Source of the DNA: Paracoccus saliphilus | GTDB lineage: Bacteria; Pseudomonadota; Alphaproteobacteria; Rhodobacterales; Rhodobacteraceae | DNA length: 42,306 nucleotides | NCBI GenBank assembly: GCA_003255745.1 | Contig: QKYL01000078.1 | Span: 1 to 42,306, forward strand | Direction of reading: 5' to 3' | Part shown: piece after piece, positions 18,310-27,005 of the stretch | Numbering within the stretch: position 1 is the first letter of the stretch | Layout: each line of letters starts with the position of its first letter | Notes under the pieces: generated by a model | Seen by the model: only the letters and a program-made list of their open reading frames with translations | Databases searched by the model: none | What the model was told of the DNA's origin: nothing | Program-made: the position numbers and the translations under genes

Positions 18310-18801
18310 TCAGCCGCGCGACAGATGCTCGCGGAACGCGTCCAGGACCTCGGCATAGACGGCGCGCTTGAAAGGCACGATGTTCTCCAGCAGCGCGTCG
18401 GCGGGCATCCACTGCCAGCGGTCGAACTCGGGATGCTCGGTCTCGATGCGGATGTCGCCATCCTCGCCCAGAAAGCGCAGCAGCAGCCATTTCTGCCGCT
18501 GCCCGCCAAAGCGGCCCTTCCAGATCTTGCCCAGCAGCTCGGGCGGCAGGTCGTAATAGACCCATCCCGGTGTTTCCGCCACGACCTCGACCAGGTCGGT
18601 CGAAACGCCCGTTTCCTCGACCAGTTCGCGCAGTGCGGCCTTGCGCGGGGACTCGTCCCCGTCGATCCCGCCCTGCGGCATCTGCCACGCGCCGGGCATG
18701 TCGATGCGCTGGCCGGCAAAAACCAGCCCCGCGCGGTTCATCAGCACAACCCCCGCGCAGGGGCGATAAGGCAGCCCCCCCGGCCCCAGACGTTCGCTCA
18801 T
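18310..18801 (-). CDS. rppH: RNA pyrophosphohydrolase (Nudix)
   Basis: A 163-residue cytosolic Nudix hydrolase that removes pyrophosphate from 5'-triphosphorylated mRNA and so opens it to RNase E decay; it may also hydrolyse dinucleoside polyphosphates. The Nudix box reads [34 protein letters not shown] at the N-terminus and WQMPQGGID are typical of the RppH/NudH group. Length matches. It follows ctpA by 4 bases and ends the rsfS-to-rppH cluster, a common alphaproteobacterial arrangement. Confidence 0.94.
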   Translation of the reverse strand: MSERLGPGGLPYRPCAGVVLMNRAGLVFAGQRIDMPGAWQMPQGGIDGDESPRKAALRELVEETGVSTDLVEVVAETPGWVYYDLPPELLGKIWKGRFGGQRQKWLLLRFLGEDGDIRIETEHPEFDRWQWMPADALLENIVPFKRAVYAEVLDAFREHLSRG

Positions 18802-18805
18802 GCCG

Positions 18806-20224
18806 TCAGCCCTTGTCCGCCGCGTCGTCCAGGCCCTCGCCCGACCCCTCGCCGGTGACCGCAGGTGTCACCGCGGCAGGCACCTGCTCGGCGCGGAAGT
18901 TCACGGCCGCCAGACCCTTCAGGATATCCACCGCATAGGCCAGCTGGTAATCCTCCTCGCGCAGCGCGGCGGTGGCCTCGACCTCGGCGGCCTCGGTTTC
19001 CATCTGCTGGCGGTCTTCGTCGCTGACATCGTTGCCAAGCGCGCCGCGCAGATCGGCCTCGGACCGGCTGAAGCTGCTGTCGCTGCGGGCCTCCTCCTCT
19101 TCCTCGGTCGGCGCGGGGCGGGGCTGGGCCACCAGGATGTCCGGCTGGACCCCAAGCGCCTGGATCGACCGCCCCGAGGGCGTGTAATACCGCGCCGTCG
19201 TCAGCCGAATCGCGCTCTCCGAGGTGACCGGCATGACCGTCTGGACCGAACCCTTGCCAAAGGATTTTTCGCCCACGACGATGGCGCGGCGATGATCCTG
19301 CAAGGCGCCCGCGACGATCTCGGACGCGCTGGCCGAACCGCCGTTGATCAGCACCACCATCGGTTTGCCCTGCGCCAGGTCGCCCATCTCGGCGTTCCAG
19401 CGCTCGCTTTCCTCGGGATTGCGGCCCCGCGTGCTGACGATCTCGCCGGCATCCAGGAAGGCGTCCGAAACGCTGATCGCCTGGTTCAGCAGCCCGCCCG
19501 GATTGTTGCGCAGGTCCAGCACGAAGCCGGTCACGCGCTCGATGCCGCCGGCCTCCTCGACCGCCTTGTCCAGCTCGGCCTTCAGCGTGTCATAGGTCTC
19601 GTCGTTGAAGGTGGACACGCGCAGAACAACCGCATGGCCTTCGACGCGGCTGCGCACAACGGTCAGCTTGATCGTGTCGCGCGCCATGGTCAGGTCGAAC
19701 GGCTCGGTCTCGCCCTCCCGCAGGATGGTGATGGTGATCTCAGACCCGACCGGCCCGCGCATCATGTCCACCGCCTGGTCCAGCGTCAGGCCCAGCAGCG
19801 ATTCGCCATTCACATGGGTGATCAGATCGCCCGTCTGTACGCCTGCCTCGGCCGCCGGCGTGCCGTCGATGGGAGAGACGACCTTGACCATCCCCTCTTC
19901 CTGGCTGACCTCGATGCCCAGGCCGCCAAAGCTGCCACGGGTTTGGGTCTGCATGTCGGCATAGGCGTCCGACGACAGGAAGCTGGAATGCGGGTCCAGC
20001 GAGGTCAGCATGCCGTTGATCGCCGCCTCGATCAGCTCCTTGTCGTCGGGCGCCTCGACATAGTCGCTGCGGATCCGCTCGAAGACGTTCCCGAACAGTT
20101 CCAGCTGCTGATAGATTGAGGCGTTGCGCCCCGTTTCCTGCGCGACCAGCGGGCCGGCGACCTGCGTCGTGACCAGCGCGCCGGCCAGAATGCCCCCCAG
20201 TCCTGCGATCAGATAATGTCTCAT
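18806..20224 (-). CDS. ctpA: C-terminal processing peptidase, S41 family
   Basis: A 472-residue periplasmic serine protease. An N-terminal signal or anchor ([20 protein letters not shown]) leads to an alpha-helical region, a PDZ domain ([20 protein letters not shown], with [13 protein letters not shown]) and the S41 catalytic core. The serine lies in [10 protein letters not shown] and the lysine in [12 protein letters not shown], the Ser/Lys dyad. A C-terminal tail rich in E, A and S is probably flexible. The ATG at 20224 starts the signal peptide; a longer in-frame start would add a charged non-signal segment. It lies 17 bases after the envC-like gene, and cell-wall hydrolase turnover is a plausible joint role. 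Confidence 0.95.
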   Translation of the reverse strand: MRHYLIAGLGGILAGALVTTQVAGPLVAQETGRNASIYQQLELFGNVFERIRSDYVEAPDDKELIEAAINGMLTSLDPHSSFLSSDAYADMQTQTRGSFGGLGIEVSQEEGMVKVVSPIDGTPAAEAGVQTGDLITHVNGESLLGLTLDQAVDMMRGPVGSEITITILREGETEPFDLTMARDTIKLTVVRSRVEGHAVVLRVSTFNDETYDTLKAELDKAVEEAGGIERVTGFVLDLRNNPGGLLNQAISVSDAFLDAGEIVSTRGRNPEESERWNAEMGDLAQGKPMVVLINGGSASASEIVAGALQDHRRAIVVGEKSFGKGSVQTVMPVTSESAIRLTTARYYTPSGRSIQALGVQPDILVAQPRPAPTEEEEEARSDSSFSRSEADLRGALGNDVSDEDRQQMETEAAEVEATAALREEDYQLAYAVDILKGLAAVNFRAEQVPAAVTPAVTGEGSGEGLDDAADKG

Positions 20225-20241
20225 GACGGTTTTTTCCTGCC

Positions 20242-21429
20242 TCAGTCCTGTTGCGGCTCGACGATGGGATTCAGCACGAACCACTCTGCCGGGTCCAGCG
20301 TTTCATTGCCGCGGCGCAGCTCCAGATACAGCGTTTCGCTGCGTCCCGCCTGCCCGCCGCTGGCGGCATCGGCCACGAAGCGCGACCCGAATTCCTGGGC
20401 CGGGGCTTCCGCGCCGCCCATCAACCCCACGGGATCGCCCGCGTTCAGTACGTCTCCGACCTCGCCAAAGACCTGCGCCAGCCCCGCGAAGATCATAAGA
20501 TAGCCGCGCGACGGCTCGGTGATCATCACATTGCCGTAATCCAGGAACGGCCCGCGATAGCGGATCGTCGCAGGCCAGGGGGTCTGCACCAGGGCGGCGG
20601 GCGCCGTGGCGATGACCCAGCCGGGGCGGCTGACGCCCGCGGCATCGGGTTCGTCATAGGGCCGCAGGATCGATCCGATCACAGGCAGGCGCAGATTGCC
20701 CTGCGCGCCTTCGAAATCCTCCATCGGCGCGCCGACGTCCTTTTCCATCTTTGCAATGCCGGTGGCGAAATCCGACAGGCTTTGGGCCGCGTCGCGCAGC
20801 GCCTGAAGTTCGGCGGGGTCCTCGGCAAAGCGCACCGGCATCGAGCTGCGGTCGGTCACAGCGCTGGACAAAAGCCGCCGCGCCTCCTGCACCGAATCAA
20901 GCCCGCTGCCCAGCATCGTTGCGGCGTTCGACTGCAGTTCGCGCACGGTGGCGATCTCGTCCAGATCGTCCTGCAGCGCCTCGGCCTCGGCCCGCAGGCC
21001 GGGGGTGACGCCCGACAGCAGCATTCCCGACCGCGCATTGGCCAGCGCCCCGGCCGGATGCAGCAGCATGGTCGATTCGGGGCTCTGCTGCAGCGCGGTC
21101 ATGGCGCCCAGCACGCGCGAAAGCTGGCCCCGCTGCGCCTCAAAGCGGGCGCGCAACTCGGTTTCCCGCGCGCTGGCCTGGCGCAACCCCTCGCGCAGCG
21201 CGGCCAGGCCCAGTTCATAGCCGCGGATCACCTCGGTCAGGGCCACCACCTGGTCGTCGGCGCTGACCGCCTCGGCCAGCTGGCCCATGGCGGCGCGCAG
21301 CAGGGCAGCGGCCTCCTCGGCCTCGGCCACAGCCTGGTTGGCGGGGCTGGTCGCGGGTTCCTGCGCACCGGCCGGCGCGGCCAGGGCGCCGCAGGCGGCC
21401 AGGATCAGGGCAAGACGGCGCAGGATCAT
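20242..21429 (-). CDS. EnvC-like murein hydrolase activator (degenerate M23/LytM)
   Basis: A 395-residue periplasmic protein with a Sec signal (MILRRLALILAACGALAAPAGA). A long coiled-coil region (about residues 30-230) is rich in A, L, E and R. The C-terminal LytM domain includes YRGPFLDYGNVMITEP and GEVGDVLNAGDPVGLMGG. Where active M23 peptidases have the HxH motif in GYxTxYxHL, this protein reads GYLMIFAGL, so the zinc histidine is missing. That is the hallmark of EnvC/NlpD activators, which switch on AmiA/B/C-type amidases at division instead of cutting peptidoglycan themselves. The start ATG overlaps the gpmI stop (ATGA), which fixes it. Confidence 0.9.
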   Translation of the reverse strand: MILRRLALILAACGALAAPAGAQEPATSPANQAVAEAEEAAALLRAAMGQLAEAVSADDQVVALTEVIRGYELGLAALREGLRQASARETELRARFEAQRGQLSRVLGAMTALQQSPESTMLLHPAGALANARSGMLLSGVTPGLRAEAEALQDDLDEIATVRELQSNAATMLGSGLDSVQEARRLLSSAVTDRSSMPVRFAEDPAELQALRDAAQSLSDFATGIAKMEKDVGAPMEDFEGAQGNLRLPVIGSILRPYDEPDAAGVSRPGWVIATAPAALVQTPWPATIRYRGPFLDYGNVMITEPSRGYLMIFAGLAQVFGEVGDVLNAGDPVGLMGGAEAPAQEFGSRFVADAASGGQAGRSETLYLELRRGNETLDPAEWFVLNPIVEPQQD

Positions 21430-22940
21430 TGGACGATCAGGCTCTTGCCGGTCATTTCGGCCGGCGGCTCCACCCCCATCAGGTCCAGGACCGTGGGCGC
21501 CAGGTCGGCCAGCCGCCCGTCGCGCAGATGCGCCCCGGCGGGTCCGTTGTAGACGATCACCGGCACCGGGTTCAGCGTGTGTGCCGTGTGCGGGCCGCCG
21601 CTCTCGGGGTCGATCATCTGCTCGCAATTGCCGTGGTCGGCGCAGATGACCGCCGCGCCGCCCGCGGCGTCCAGCGCCTCCAGCATCCGGCCCAGGCCCC
21701 GGTCCACGGCCTCGCAGGCTCGCGCCGCCGCCGACAGGCTGCCGGTATGACCCACCATGTCGGGATTGGCATAGTTCACGACGATCATGTCGTAACCCGC
21801 GCCGATCGCCTCGACCAGCGCCTCGCTGACATCCTCGGCGGCCATCTCGGGGGCCAGGTCATAGGTCGCGACCTTGGGGCTTTGCGGCATGTGACGGTCC
21901 TCGCCCGGCTCGGGGGTTTCCTTGCCGCCGTTCAGGAAAAAGGTCACATGCGGGTATTTTTCAGTCTCGGCCAGCCGGAACTGGCGCAGGCCCTTGGCCG
22001 CGACCCAGGCCCCCAGGGTGTTGACCACCTGCCGCTTGGGATAGGCCGCCTGCATGAAACTGTCGTGTCTGGTGCTGTAATCCACCATGCCCAGAAGCCC
22101 CGCCCAGTCCGGCCGGTCGCCCACGTCAAAGGCATCAAAGTCGGGATCGCCCAGGGCCGACAGGATCTCTCGTGCGCGGTCGGCGCGAAAGTTCAGGCAG
22201 AACACTCCGTCTCCGTCCTGTGCGCCGTTATAGCCGTCGATCACGAAAGGCGGGATGAACTCGTCCGTCTCGCCACGCGCATGCGCCGTCCGCACGGCCG
22301 CACCCGCATCGGCCGCATCCTCGCCCTGCCCCAGCACGATCGCACGAAATGCCCTCTCGACCCGGTCCCACCGGTTGTCGCGGTCCATCGCGTAATAGCG
22401 CCCGATCACGGTGCCGATCCGGGCACCCGCCGGCAGCCCCTCTTGCAGGGTCGCCATGAAGCCGCCCGCCGACTGGGGCGCCACGTCGCGCCCGTCGGTG
22501 ATCGCGTGGATGACGACCGGCACCCCTGCCCCCGCCACGGCCCGCGCCGCCGCCAGCACATGGACCAGATGCCCGTGCACGCCCCCGTCCGAGATCACGC
22601 CCATCAGATGCGCCGTGCCGCCGCTGGCCTTCATCTTCGCCACGAAATCCAGCAGCGCCGGGTTTTGCGCAAAGCTGCTATCCTCGATCGCCAGGTCGAT
22701 CTGGCCCAGGTCCATCGCCACCACGCGGCCCGCGCCGATATTCGTGTGGCCCACCTCGGAATTGCCCATCTGCCCGCGGGGCAGTCCCACGTCCGGCCCA
22801 TAGGTCAGCAGTGCGGCATTGGGACAGTCGCGCATCAGCCGGTCGAAATGCGGCGTCGCCGCCTGGTCGGGGGCGCTTTGATCGGGGCGGTCGGACATGC
22901 CCCAGCCATCGAGAATGCACAGGACTACGGGTTTGGTCAT
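21426..22940 (-). CDS. gpmI: 2,3-Bisphosphoglycerate-independent phosphoglycerate mutase
   Basis: A 504-residue cytosolic enzyme that interconverts 3- and 2-phosphoglycerate using a phosphoserine intermediate and two Mn2+ ions. The first metal aspartate is in VLCILDGWGMS and the catalytic serine is S61 in MGNSEVGHTNIGAGR. Further metal ligands are in VNYANPDMVGHTG and VICADHGNCEQM. Length is the normal approximately 510. There is a 67-base gap to the upstream rlmH and a 4-base overlap with the downstream envC-like gene. Confidence 0.97.
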   Translation of the reverse strand: MTKPVVLCILDGWGMSDRPDQSAPDQAATPHFDRLMRDCPNAALLTYGPDVGLPRGQMGNSEVGHTNIGAGRVVAMDLGQIDLAIEDSSFAQNPALLDFVAKMKASGGTAHLMGVISDGGVHGHLVHVLAAARAVAGAGVPVVIHAITDGRDVAPQSAGGFMATLQEGLPAGARIGTVIGRYYAMDRDNRWDRVERAFRAIVLGQGEDAADAGAAVRTAHARGETDEFIPPFVIDGYNGAQDGDGVFCLNFRADRAREILSALGDPDFDAFDVGDRPDWAGLLGMVDYSTRHDSFMQAAYPKRQVVNTLGAWVAAKGLRQFRLAETEKYPHVTFFLNGGKETPEPGEDRHMPQSPKVATYDLAPEMAAEDVSEALVEAIGAGYDMIVVNYANPDMVGHTGSLSAAARACEAVDRGLGRMLEALDAAGGAAVICADHGNCEQMIDPESGGPHTAHTLNPVPVIVYNGPAGAHLRDGRLADLAPTVLDLMGVEPPAEMTGKSLIVQ

Positions 22941-23007
22941 CTCTGCCTCGCGTTTTCCCCCTCATACGCGCAGCGCGCGCCAGCGGCAACCGAACCGCGG
23001 GCCGTCT

Positions 23008-23475
23008 TCAGGCCCGGTGATAGGGCGACCCGGCCAGAATGGTCGCGGCGCGGTACAACTGCTCGGCCAGCATCACTCGCACCAGAAGATGCGGCCAGAC
23101 CATGCGGCCAAAGCTGATCTGCCAGTCGGCCCGCGCGCGCAGGCCCGGGTCCAGCCCGTCCGCCCCGCCGATGACAAAGCAGACGTCGCGCGCTTCGTCA
23201 CGAAACCGCGCCAGCCGCGCCGCAAACTCGGGCGAGGTCGGCTGCTCGCCGCGCTCGTCCATCACCACCACCGCCGCACCCGCCGGAATGGCGCGGGCCA
23301 GCAGGTCGGCCTCGGCGGCCATGGTTCCGGCACGCCGATCCTCGACCTCGGTCACGGAAACGGCCGGAAGCCCAAGGCTCCGGCCGGTCTTGGCGAAACG
23401 GTCAAGGTAATCCGCGACCAGGGCCGCCTCGGGCCCCTTCTTCAGCCGCCCGACGGCGGCGATGTCGATTCGCAT
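23008..23475 (-). CDS. rlmH: 23S rRNA (pseudouridine1915-N3)-methyltransferase RlmH
   Basis: A 155-residue SPOUT-class methyltransferase that modifies pseudouridine 1915 in helix 69 of 23S rRNA on assembled 70S ribosomes. The AdoMet-binding trefoil knot shows VVVMDERGEQPTS, CFVIGGADGLD and the conserved ending MVWPHLLVRVMLAEQLYRA, then GSPYHRA. Length and all motifs are standard. It is 13 bases downstream of rsfS, the usual pairing. Confidence 0.97.
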   Translation of the reverse strand: MRIDIAAVGRLKKGPEAALVADYLDRFAKTGRSLGLPAVSVTEVEDRRAGTMAAEADLLARAIPAGAAVVVMDERGEQPTSPEFAARLARFRDEARDVCFVIGGADGLDPGLRARADWQISFGRMVWPHLLVRVMLAEQLYRAATILAGSPYHRA

Positions 23476-23488
23476 GGCCGCCCGGCGA

Positions 23489-23968
23489 TCAGGGCTGGGG
23501 GCGGACCTGCTCGCGAACGCGGGTCAGCGCGTCGGCGGGCATCCACATCTTTTCCAACTGGTAGAACTCGCGGACCTCGGGGCGGAAGACGTGGACGATC
23601 ACGTCCTCGGCATCGACCAGCACCCAGTCGCCGGCATCCTTGCCTTCGATGCGGGGGCTGCGGCCGGTCGCCTGCTTGACCCGGTCGGCCAGCTTTTCGG
23701 CGATCGCTCCCACTTGGCGCGAGCTGCGACCCGAGGCGATCACCATGTGATCAGCCATGGCCGAACGACCGCGCAGGTCGATGGTGATAACCTCCTCGGC
23801 CTTGTCGTCATCTAACGAAGTCAGGACAAGCGAAAGCATCTGGTCGCTGGACAGCGGCGCCTTCGCGGTGGTCGTGGCCGGCCCTTGGGCCGACGGGACG
23901 TCTTGTGACAGGGTTGTATCCTCCGGTCGGCGCGCCGATGGCCCCCGGCGCAGGGGTGTTCCCAACAT
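23489..23968 (-). CDS. rsfS: Ribosomal silencing factor RsfS
   Basis: A protein of the RsfS/Iojap family that binds L14 on the 50S subunit and blocks subunit joining in poor nutrient conditions. The core SLDDDKAEEVITIDLRG, ADHMVIASGRSSRQVGAIAEKL, GKDAGDWVLVDAEDVIVHVF and REFYQLEKMW is complete. The start is unclear. ATG 23968 gives 159 residues with a Pro/Ala/Thr-rich N-terminus but has no good ribosome-binding site. A GGAGG (23920-23924) sits 8 bases before an in-frame CTG at 23911, a possible rare start giving 140 residues. Longer GTG/ATG starts also exist to 24040. It is divergent from the leuC promoter. Confidence 0.93.
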   Translation of the reverse strand: MLGTPLRRGPSARRPEDTTLSQDVPSAQGPATTTAKAPLSSDQMLSLVLTSLDDDKAEEVITIDLRGRSAMADHMVIASGRSSRQVGAIAEKLADRVKQATGRSPRIEGKDAGDWVLVDAEDVIVHVFRPEVREFYQLEKMWMPADALTRVREQVRPQP

Positions 23969-24068
23969 AGCATCTTTTCGGCCCATCTCAATCTCTGGGC
24001 AGATTTTCCTTGGGGCTGCGCCCGCGCTTGTGAACGACACGGTTCACGCCCGCCCCCCGTCACGGGCC

Positions 24069-24097
24069 TTGCCACAGCGCGGGTCCTGACCTAATCT
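24069..24097 (+). promoter_or_regulatory. Sigma-70-type promoter for leuC
   Basis: TTGCCA (24069-24074), a 17-base spacer and TAATCT (24092-24097) make the best housekeeping-type promoter in the window. Predicted transcription start is about base 24104, leaving a leader of roughly 155 bases before leuC. Confidence 0.6.
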
Positions 24098-24103
24098 GCC
24101 CAG

Positions 24104-24190
24104 ATGATGCGTTATTTCGACATCCATGACCGCGCGCGCCTGCCGCAGCGCTTCTATGGCGAAACGCTCTGCGTGACCGCGCGGGGCTGA
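24104..24190 (+). CDS. Possible leaderless 28-residue upstream ORF
   Basis: A small open frame starting MMRYFDIHDRARL and ending in CVTARG lies in the leuC leader. Its ATG coincides with the predicted transcription start and there is no Shine-Dalgarno sequence, so it would be translated as a leaderless message. It is not leucine-rich (two Leu), so a classic leucine attenuator is not obvious. A GGCGGGG-attt-CCCCGCC hairpin follows 5 bases after its stop. It could also be chance; no database comparison was possible. Confidence 0.35.
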   Translation: MMRYFDIHDRARLPQRFYGETLCVTARG

Positions 24191-24195
24191 TGTCA

Positions 24196-24213
24196 GGCGG
24201 GGATTTCCCCGCC
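24196..24213 (+). promoter_or_regulatory. Leader hairpin before leuC
   Basis: GGCGGGG (24196-24202), loop ATTT and CCCCGCC (24207-24213) give a 7-bp GC stem between the small upstream frame and leuC. No T run follows, so it is more likely a stabilising or Rho-related structure than an intrinsic terminator. Confidence 0.4.
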
Positions 24214-24259
24214 GCGTCTGCCTGCCTGCACCCTGCATCACAGCCGAAAGACCTCAGCC

Positions 24260-25693
24260 ATGACCATTCCCGCAGCCACCGCGCCGCGCACGCTTTATGA
24301 CAAGATCTGGGACGCCCATGTGGTCGACCGCCAGGACGACGGGACCTGTCTTCTGTATATCGACCGCCATCTGGTCCACGAAGTGACCAGCCCGCAGGCG
24401 TTCGAGGGCCTGCGGATGACCGGCCGCAAGGTCCGCGCCCCGGAACGCACCATCGCCGTGCCCGATCACAACGTGCCGACGACCCTCGACCGCCAGTCCG
24501 GCATCGACAACGAGGAATCCCGCATCCAGGTCGATGCGCTGGACCGCAACGCCCGCGAATTCGGGGTGCATTACTATCCGGTCAACGACATCCGGCAGGG
24601 CATCGTGCACATCGTCGGCCCCGAGCAGGGCTGGACCCTGCCCGGCATGACCGTCGTCTGCGGCGACAGCCACACCGCGACCCACGGCGCCTTCGGCGCG
24701 CTGGCCCACGGCATCGGCACGTCGGAGGTCGAGCATGTCCTCGCCACCCAGACCCTGATCCAGGGCAAGTCCCGGAACATGAAGGTCGAAATCACCGGCC
24801 GCCTGGCGCCGGGCGTCACCGCCAAGGATGTCGTGCTGCGCATCATCGCGGAAACCGGCACCGCCGGCGGCACCGGCCATGTGATCGAATATTGCGGCGA
24901 GGCGATCCGCAACATGTCGATGGAAGGCCGCATGACCATCTGCAACATGGCGATCGAGGGCGGCGCCCGCGCCGGCCTGATCGCCCCGGACGAGACCACC
25001 TTCGCCTATGTCCAAGGCCGGCCCCATGCGCCCAAGGGCGCCCAATGGGAGGCCGCCGTCGCCTGGTGGAAAACGCTGTTCAGCGATGACGGCGCGCATT
25101 TTGACAAGGTCCTGACCATCCGCGGAGAGGATATCGCCCCCACCGTCACCTGGGGCACCAGCCCCGAAGACGCGCTGCCCATCACCGCCACCGTCCCCGC
25201 CCCCGAAAGCTTTCCGGGCGGCAAGGCCGAGGCGGCGCGGCGCAGCTTGGACTACATGGGCCTGACCGCCGGCACGCCGCTGACCGACATCGCCATCGAC
25301 GCAGTGTTCATCGGATCGTGCACCAATGGCCGGATCGAGGATCTGCGCGCCGCGGCCGAGGTGCTGCGCGGCCGCCGCCTGGCCGCGGGCGTGCGCGGCA
25401 TGGTTGTCCCCGGCTCGGGGCTGGTGCGCGCCATGGCCGAAGAGGAGGGGCTGGACGTCGTCTTCACCGATGCCGGCTTCGAATGGCGCCTGGCGGGCTG
25501 TTCCATGTGCCTGGGCATGAACCCCGACCAGCTGAAACCGGGCGAACGCTGCGCGGCGACCAGCAACCGCAACTTCGAGGGGCGGCAGGGCTACAAGGGC
25601 CGGACCCACCTGATGAGCCCCGCCATGGCGGCCGCCGCAGGCGTCGCCGGCCATCTGGTCGACATCCGCGAATTCGCCCGCGAACCGGCCTGA
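24260..25693 (+). CDS. leuC: 3-Isopropylmalate dehydratase large subunit
   Basis: A 477-residue aconitase-family subunit that pairs with LeuD to isomerise 2- to 3-isopropylmalate in leucine synthesis. Fe-S cluster cysteines are in [13 protein letters not shown] (the first Cys), [12 protein letters not shown] and [23 protein letters not shown] at the N-terminus and [11 protein letters not shown] near the end are standard. The ribosome-binding site is weak (AAGACC region). Unlike in most bacteria, leuD does not follow directly: a membrane-protein gene on the other strand lies between. Confidence 0.98.
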   Translation: MTIPAATAPRTLYDKIWDAHVVDRQDDGTCLLYIDRHLVHEVTSPQAFEGLRMTGRKVRAPERTIAVPDHNVPTTLDRQSGIDNEESRIQVDALDRNAREFGVHYYPVNDIRQGIVHIVGPEQGWTLPGMTVVCGDSHTATHGAFGALAHGIGTSEVEHVLATQTLIQGKSRNMKVEITGRLAPGVTAKDVVLRIIAETGTAGGTGHVIEYCGEAIRNMSMEGRMTICNMAIEGGARAGLIAPDETTFAYVQGRPHAPKGAQWEAAVAWWKTLFSDDGAHFDKVLTIRGEDIAPTVTWGTSPEDALPITATVPAPESFPGGKAEAARRSLDYMGLTAGTPLTDIAIDAVFIGSCTNGRIEDLRAAAEVLRGRRLAAGVRGMVVPGSGLVRAMAEEEGLDVVFTDAGFEWRLAGCSMCLGMNPDQLKPGERCAATSNRNFEGRQGYKGRTHLMSPAMAAAAGVAGHLVDIREFAREPA

Positions 25694-25737
25694 TCATGCG
25701 CCGGACGGTTCCGAACACGGCGGTTGCGGCGGGCCCT

Positions 25738-26322
25738 TCAGGCCAGCCGCCGCTGCCGCGTCCGGTGCCGTCGGCGCAGCAGCAGCAGCGCCGCGTTGAC
25801 CGCGATCAGCACCAGGCCCGCGTTTTCGAACAGGAAGTTGTTCGGCACGCCCAGGCTGTGGTCGCTGATCAGGAAGTCGAAATGGTGGATGCTGACCGCG
25901 CGCACCATGACAAATCCCAAAAGCACCGTCAGCCCCAGCAGCGCCAGCAGGTTGCGCTGCAGGTTGCCGCGCAGCGCCTGCATCGCGGTGAACAGGCCCA
26001 TCACCAGCAGCACCAGCAGCGCCCCGATGAACCCCGCCTGCACAAGGCGGCGGTTCTCGTACCAGCCCTGCGACCATGCCAGGCACCGGCCGACCCCGGT
26101 CAGTGCCGTCTGCAGGTCCAGCTGCTTGTTGAGGGCCAGAAAGCCCAGGATCAGCGTCAGCACCGCCCAGAAGGCCCGGCCGCGCCCAGGCCCCGTGACG
26201 CGCCAGACCGCCGCCGCCAGCAGGGCCGTCACCAGATAGCTGGCCACCGTCACCCAGCCCGTGACGTTCGGGTCGCCGATCTGCGGCACCCACCGCTCTG
26301 CCACGCAAGCCCACAATCCCAC
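25738..26322 (-). CDS. Membrane protein of unknown function between leuC and leuD
   Basis: A 194-residue hydrophobic protein with about five predicted transmembrane helices (near residues 21-40, 50-66, 96-117, 123-143 and 163-181) and an Arg-rich C-terminus ([12 protein letters not shown]) that should be cytoplasmic. Between helices 2 and 3 it has [14 protein letters not shown] and [13 protein letters not shown] cannot assign a function. It is read against leuC and leuD and so interrupts the leu cluster without being part of its operon. The start is probably GTG at 26322, and other starts are possible. Any 'isopropylmalate isomerase' label by proximity would be wrong, as it has no aconitase motif. 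Confidence 0.8.
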   Translation of the reverse strand: MGLWACVAERWVPQIGDPNVTGWVTVASYLVTALLAAAVWRVTGPGRGRAFWAVLTLILGFLALNKQLDLQTALTGVGRCLAWSQGWYENRRLVQAGFIGALLVLLVMGLFTAMQALRGNLQRNLLALLGLTVLLGFVMVRAVSIHHFDFLISDHSLGVPNNFLFENAGLVLIAVNAALLLLRRRHRTRQRRLA

Positions 26323-26399
26323 AATCGCACCCCATCACCGCAACCGCTAATGTCCGCACTTTAGGCCGGCGGCTCGCAGACAGGAAGACAAGAGAAACC

Positions 26400-27005
26400 A
26401 TGGACAAATTCACCAGCCTGACCGGCATCGCGGCGCCCATGCCCCTGGTCAACATCGACACCGACATGATCATCCCCAAGCAGTTCCTGAAGACGATCAA
26501 GCGTTCGGGCCTGGGGGTGAACCTCTTTGACGAGATGCGCTATGACCGCGACGGCCACGAGATCGCGGATTTCGTCCTGAACCAGCCCGCTTATCGCGAC
26601 GCGCAGATCCTGATCGCGGGCGACAATTTCGGCTGCGGCTCCTCGCGCGAACACGCGCCCTGGGCGCTGCTGGATTTCGGCATCCGCTGCGTCATCTCGA
26701 CCAGCTTCGCCGACATCTTCTTCAACAACTGCTTCAAGAACGGCATCCTGCCCGTCGTGCTGCCCCAGGACGCCGTCGATGCGCTGATGGAGGACGCGCA
26801 ACGCGGCGCCAATGCCCGCATCACCGTTGACCTGGAAAGCCAGACCGTCACCGCCTCGGACGGCACCAGCTTTGCCTTTGACGTGGACCCGTTCCGCAAG
26901 CACTGCCTGCTGAACGGCTTGGACGACATCGGGCTGACCATGGAAAAGGCCCCCGCCATCGACAGCTTTGAATCGCAGATGGCGCAGGCCCGTCCTTGGA
27001 TCTGA
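26400..27005 (+). CDS. leuD: 3-Isopropylmalate dehydratase small subunit
   Basis: A 201-residue swivel-domain partner of LeuC. Diagnostic parts are [18 protein letters not shown] at the N-terminus and [17 protein letters not shown], the substrate-carboxylate binding loop, then [30 protein letters not shown] precedes the ATG. It is separated from leuC by the oppositely oriented membrane-protein gene, so it needs its own promoter or long readthrough. Its last 10 bases overlap the TTG start of the EEP-fold gene. Confidence 0.98.
   Translation: MDKFTSLTGIAAPMPLVNIDTDMIIPKQFLKTIKRSGLGVNLFDEMRYDRDGHEIADFVLNQPAYRDAQILIAGDNFGCGSSREHAPWALLDFGIRCVISTSFADIFFNNCFKNGILPVVLPQDAVDALMEDAQRGANARITVDLESQTVTASDGTSFAFDVDPFRKHCLLNGLDDIGLTMEKAPAIDSFESQMAQARPWI

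Noticed and set aside
18800..23117. Long + strand frames opposite ctpA, envC-like and gpmI
   Set aside because: No start signals or domains; they arise from third-position GC bias of the real genes.
24044..24241. Minus-strand 65-codon frame before rsfS
   Set aside because: No ribosome-binding site or similarity, and it lies across the leuC promoter and leader.
24254..25654. Minus-strand frame of 466 codons opposite leuC
   Set aside because: Antisense to a fully canonical leuC; no recognisable protein features.
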